Source: Punica granatum (lineage: Eukaryota; Streptophyta; Magnoliopsida; Myrtales; Lythraceae). Taken from it: 64,000 nt of DNA. This document shows positions 60,411 to 64,000 of the stretch, piece by piece. The translations under genes were made by a program, and so were the position numbers. A model generated the notes under the pieces. The model did not search any database and was not told the DNA's origin. It saw only the letters and a list, made by a program, of their open reading frames with translations. Location: the NCBI RefSeq assembly GCF_007655135.1, contig NC_045128.1, forward strand, positions 41,987,885-42,051,884. Direction: 5' to 3'. Every line of letters begins with the position of its first letter. The first letter of the stretch is position 1.

Positions 60411-60657
60411 CTCAGATCCGTTGTAAAACTGAGACAATATATTTGTCTTGAATATTCATCAACACTTACCCATAATACTGCCGATATTGTATGCCTCTGG
60501 TTTCTTTGACTTGTTTGGTAGGCGGTAGCGGACAGTACTGTGTTACTTCATGGATGTTTATATGCATGCAACCGCTGCAATTCAATGGATGGGATATATG
60601 TTGAAGAGTAGTCTTTGCCGTCCGGTTGACGGCTGCGTTGGAATACCTAGAGGGTAA

Positions 60658-63470
60658 TGTCACGACCCGAAATCTCGACAGAACTTTCCCTAAGATTCCT
60701 CGATATTCATTATCACATGAACTATTAACATAAAAACCTACTTTCCATAATTTCCAAAAACATATAACCAATCCAGCAAGCTCTCTCACACACGCGCGTG
60801 CGCGCGCACACACATATATTCCAGCAGAACTACATCACTAAACCAACTAAATAAAGATTCAGATCGTAACATTTTCAATATATTCTATACAAAAAGAATA
60901 TTTAACTAATAACTAAGGTTCCTACCTAGTCCTCCAAGCTGATCCCCGATGTCCAAAAAGTTCTCTTGTGTTGCTAGTATAGCTCCTAACCCATCTGGAA
61001 AAATATATGCAGGGTGTGAGCTGCATCTCAGTGAATATTAAATTTCAGAGTAAAATGAAACTATATGAAGTAATAAATATATTTTTAAACGACCAAGTGT
61101 TCATATAGATAATACTAGCATTCCCAAGTCAGTCATTTAATTTGCCAACAAAGCGTATTATAAAATACATACAAATAACTACTAAATACATTCTTAAATA
61201 ATCAATTATCTTTATAACCATATAACAATATTATAATTAACCATTAACTCATCACCACTCAACACTCATACACTGACTCAATCAAGCTCTAACAATAACA
61301 CGGCTTTCATCGAATACCTTCAGACAATCTCAACAATCATCACATTTATAGCAATCAGATCATGCAAACAACATACAGCACAATCAATCAATATAATCAT
61401 AGGGTTGCATTTCTTCGCAACAGAGTTATGACGGTACCGTGACCTCGTACTCATATCCATAAATTTCTCATTTCATGTCTCATAAGCGGGGGCTGCCCAT
61501 TATCCTCCGGCAGTAAGAGTCTAGGCATCCATTTTATATCCCGCCGGATCAGCGGTCTAGGCGTCCCTTTTTGTATCCCGCTAGATCAGCAGTCTATGCG
61601 TCTTATTTATATACCGCCGGATCAGCGGTCCCATAGCTATAAATGATCAAACAATATCAGTATACACAAGCACAATCCTTACAGATTACTTCATATTATC
61701 ATCACATATGTTATACATGATCAGCATGCACAATCACATCACATATCTCAAGCCAAAATGAAACATAAGAGGGCAAATCCTTTCACACAACATAGCAAAA
61801 CCGATTTCTTAATCTATATCTATCACAATATTCTTCTTAAATAATACTCCATATAATTTGTATTCATATAATATATATATATATATGTATATCATTTCAC
61901 AAAAAAATAGAGCATTTACCAAACTTCCAATATACTATTTAAGAAAGACGAGCTTTCAGAATGCAAAGTTCCAGTCTCTTCAACTCCTATAAATCATAGG
62001 CATAAAAAGAAAAACAATTTATAAAACATACTAATTTCATCAATAGGTATCACATTGCCAAATCACACCCCTACCAAAAATATTTCCTCCTTCACAAGAC
62101 CCTTGCACAAGATTATATCATAGATCATATCTACAGATCAATTTTCAGAAACCCAAGATGTCGCAAGCAAGATAATTACGCTTCTTAATTCTACAAGAAA
62201 TATAGTACATATATTTTGAAATGTGATTAACCACCTTAGCAGACAAAATACGTAGCTCATGGACTTCAATTGCTAAATTACTCAATGACAAGTAACCTCG
62301 ACAATCCAATATGAACAGGATTATACTATTACAAAAAGAGAAACAAAAAAAAAACCTAAATTACTCACACGAACCCTCAATCATACTTAGAGAAACTCAA
62401 CGAAGATAATGAATGTATAATACACGAATCTAATGCTCATTACACCTTACCAATGTTAACGAACCTTGCAATCTAAACGAGCCTCCAATTGCAGTACCTC
62501 TATACAACTTCCAAGAAGCTCTCCCATATTTGTTCTTGCATATCATAGCGCTTTTAAATCATATTAATTAAACAATCCAATTAATTGTTAATTCTAGATT
62601 CACAACATAACAACCCAATTGGATGATAGAATGTGGAAGAAAAGAATCAAGTACCAACCTAAACATGCCTATACTTGGCTCCAACTTGAACTCTAGCATA
62701 ATTCCCTAGTTCTTCACTCCCAATTCATAATCCCACTAACCAAATACTCTTACTTTCACTAGAACGCAATCAGATAAATTAAGCTTAAGCAAGGAAAATC
62801 AACAATATCAATTCTTCTCAACTTAATTTGCCAACGATTAAGAAAGTTCGTGGCCTCAAGTCGTATTACTAAGTTATCTAATTCAATAAATTAACCCCAT
62901 GCCACCAAGGTAACAAGAACACAATCAACTGAAAGCTTCAATAATCAAAATCACCACATAGAAACTAATCGAGAGCAACCAAACCTCATCCGTGAGCTCC
63001 ATCTCAAGCTCTCCAACTCTCAGTCTCTCTCTCTCTTTCTCTCAACCTCTGTTTCTTCTTCAACTTCCCGCAGCAGATTAGAAGATTGGAAGAAAAAGAA
63101 AGCAGCAAAACAGAACAAGAAAGATAAAGAAAAAGTAAATTGCGGGCCCACGTTTTTGCTCTTTTCTTCCCCCATCTCTCTCTCTCTGTCTCCCTCTCTA
63201 TCTCCCCCTCTGTTCTTCCTCCACAAAACAGAACGAAAAAGAAAAAAAAAAAGAAAAGAAAACAATGGAAGAAGATAGAGGAAAGGCTAAGGCGGTGGAA
63301 GGTTGCTCAGAGGAAAATTTGAGCCCAAGTGGAGCCATGCTCCCTTTTCATTTTTATTTTTTATTTTTAATTGCTCCAGCACATGCATATAATATATGCA
63401 TACATATAAGTATGTAAGTGTACGTATATATATAGGCTATTTGAAATAAAAGAAATATTAGGTCTCACAG
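60658..63470. mobile_element. Possible nonautonomous element with TGTCACGACC-type ends
   Basis: TGTCACGACCCGAAATCTCG at 60658 and GGTCTCACA ending near 63470 form an imperfect inverted pair (TGTCACGACC against TGTGAGACC). The interval has a uniform A/C-rich plus-strand composition unlike both flanks. No coding sequence and no clear target duplication, so the class is open. Confidence 0.3.
61504..61637 (+). repeat. 36-bp tandem repeat, about 4 copies
   Basis: Units begin CC(T/G)CCGG- or CCGCTAG-like at 61504, 61540, 61577 and 61613. Each has GATCAGCGGTCTAGGCGTCC or a variant, followed by a T-rich link with TATAT. It is the only GC-rich stretch in the spacer. Confidence 0.8.
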
Positions 63471-64000
63471 GTAGTCGCCAAGGCACTTATATATTACAAA
63501 CTATACGAACTTCCGCAACATTGAGTAGCGACCACAATCGAGAGTATGAATTATGATAAATAGTTATATGCTTATTATAGTACAGATTGAAAAAGAGGTA
63601 TAGTGTATGGTGACACAGATTGAGATTTTAAATTCGATTCTCGTGGACTTTCCAATTATAAGCCGTAGGTCTCTTGCTTGCCAAATCACTTTCCTAGACC
63701 GGTCCATGGAGCATGTTTCCCTCTCAATGATCTGGGGGGACCCTCACGCAGCTTTCACGATCCAACCTTTGTATCATTCCTGTAACTTGCAAATCGATCA
63801 CGACTTCTTTCCAGTAGTCCAAAATGGACCTCACGGGTCATTATCAAAATTATTCGGAATATGAAATTACTAGTCGATCGAAAATGTATCTTTTAGTCAA
63901 ATTATGGTTACTTGAGTTTAAAAGCTCTCTTCGAGTTTACCTTGATATTACTTATCGACAACTGTTGTTCATCACAAAGAATGTTGTCCATCCAGTTGCT

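Larger units (their letters stand above)
54720..60420. other. Nuclear plastid DNA mosaic (NUPT cluster)
   Basis: At least seven plastid gene pieces lie together here: trnG-UCC 3' part, ndhA, psbZ, ndhF, ndhE, psaC, rps8. In plastid genomes they come from the large and small single-copy regions and are not neighbours, except ndhE-psaC, which keep their normal order and spacing. Orientations are mixed. Nearly all are broken. Stretches between them (55100-55780, 56150-57400, 59600-59970) are AT-rich and plastid-like, but I could not assign them to genes. The left border near 54720 is approximate. Confidence 0.8.
60421..64000. other. 3.6-kb AT-rich spacer, repeat-rich
   Basis: No gene is recognisable on either strand. 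It holds a (CA)n/(GC) alternating run (60780-60812), the 36-bp tandem repeat, (AT)n near 61869 and a C/T-rich run (63174-63212). ORFs near 63020-63320 run through low-complexity sequence. Confidence 0.55.

Overview
The window is nuclear DNA of a flowering plant, most likely a eudicot. The evidence is GT-AG introns, AT-rich spacers with (AT)n microsatellites, plant-only families (dirigent protein, WRKY, PPR, SLAC-type anion channel, phytepsin with a plant-specific insert), plastid DNA fragments and an endogenous plant pararetrovirus. I cannot name the species from the sequence.

Layout. 1-3.7 kb (+): the 3' part of a RAD16-like SNF2/RING helicase gene. 5.2-5.8 kb (+): a secreted dirigent protein. 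11.9-14.1 kb (+): an S-type anion channel (SLAH) in two exons. 14.9-15.5 kb: a decayed LINE RNase H fragment. 16.7-17.9 kb (-): a MAPKKK17/18-type kinase. 17.9-23.3 kb: a long spacer with a G21 tract and a degenerate 90-bp minisatellite. 23.3-26.7 kb (-): a 13-exon vacuolar-type aspartic proteinase whose phases all close to 509 residues. 29.6-32.4 kb (-): a group IIb WRKY factor, 5 exons, 635 residues. 32.4-40 kb: an AT-rich spacer with a perfect 67-bp palindrome and a G35 tract. 40-52.6 kb (-): a dienelactone hydrolase (DLH) family gene. 52.8-54.2 kb (+): an intronless PPR gene, head-to-head with DLH across 156 bp. 54.7-60.4 kb: a mosaic of plastid-derived pieces (trnG-UCC, ndhA, psbZ, ndhF, ndhE, psaC, rps8). 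60.4-64 kb: repeat-rich spacer.

The most striking structure lies inside DLH intron 3 (41133-51493, 10.4 kb). Two copies of the same 4.63-kb caulimovirid segment face each other as a near-perfect inverted repeat (41252-45886 and 46792-51424) around a 905-bp unique viral spacer. Each arm carries an RT/RNase H segment, a viroplasmin/transactivator ORF, an as-1/TATA promoter with a downstream AATAAA, and two small ORFs. The movement-protein gene and most of the coat-protein gene are absent. Splicing of DLH should release, inside the intron, an RNA able to fold into a stem of about 4.6 kb. That makes this a natural candidate source of small RNAs against a pararetrovirus. The two arms have decayed differently: the transactivator ORF is open in the left arm and has a premature stop in the right arm.

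Apart from DLH and PPR, which appear to share a promoter region, the host genes look like independent units. Several short nonautonomous elements (a hAT-type MITE with target duplication, two SINE-like families, other MITE-like inserts) sit in introns and spacers.
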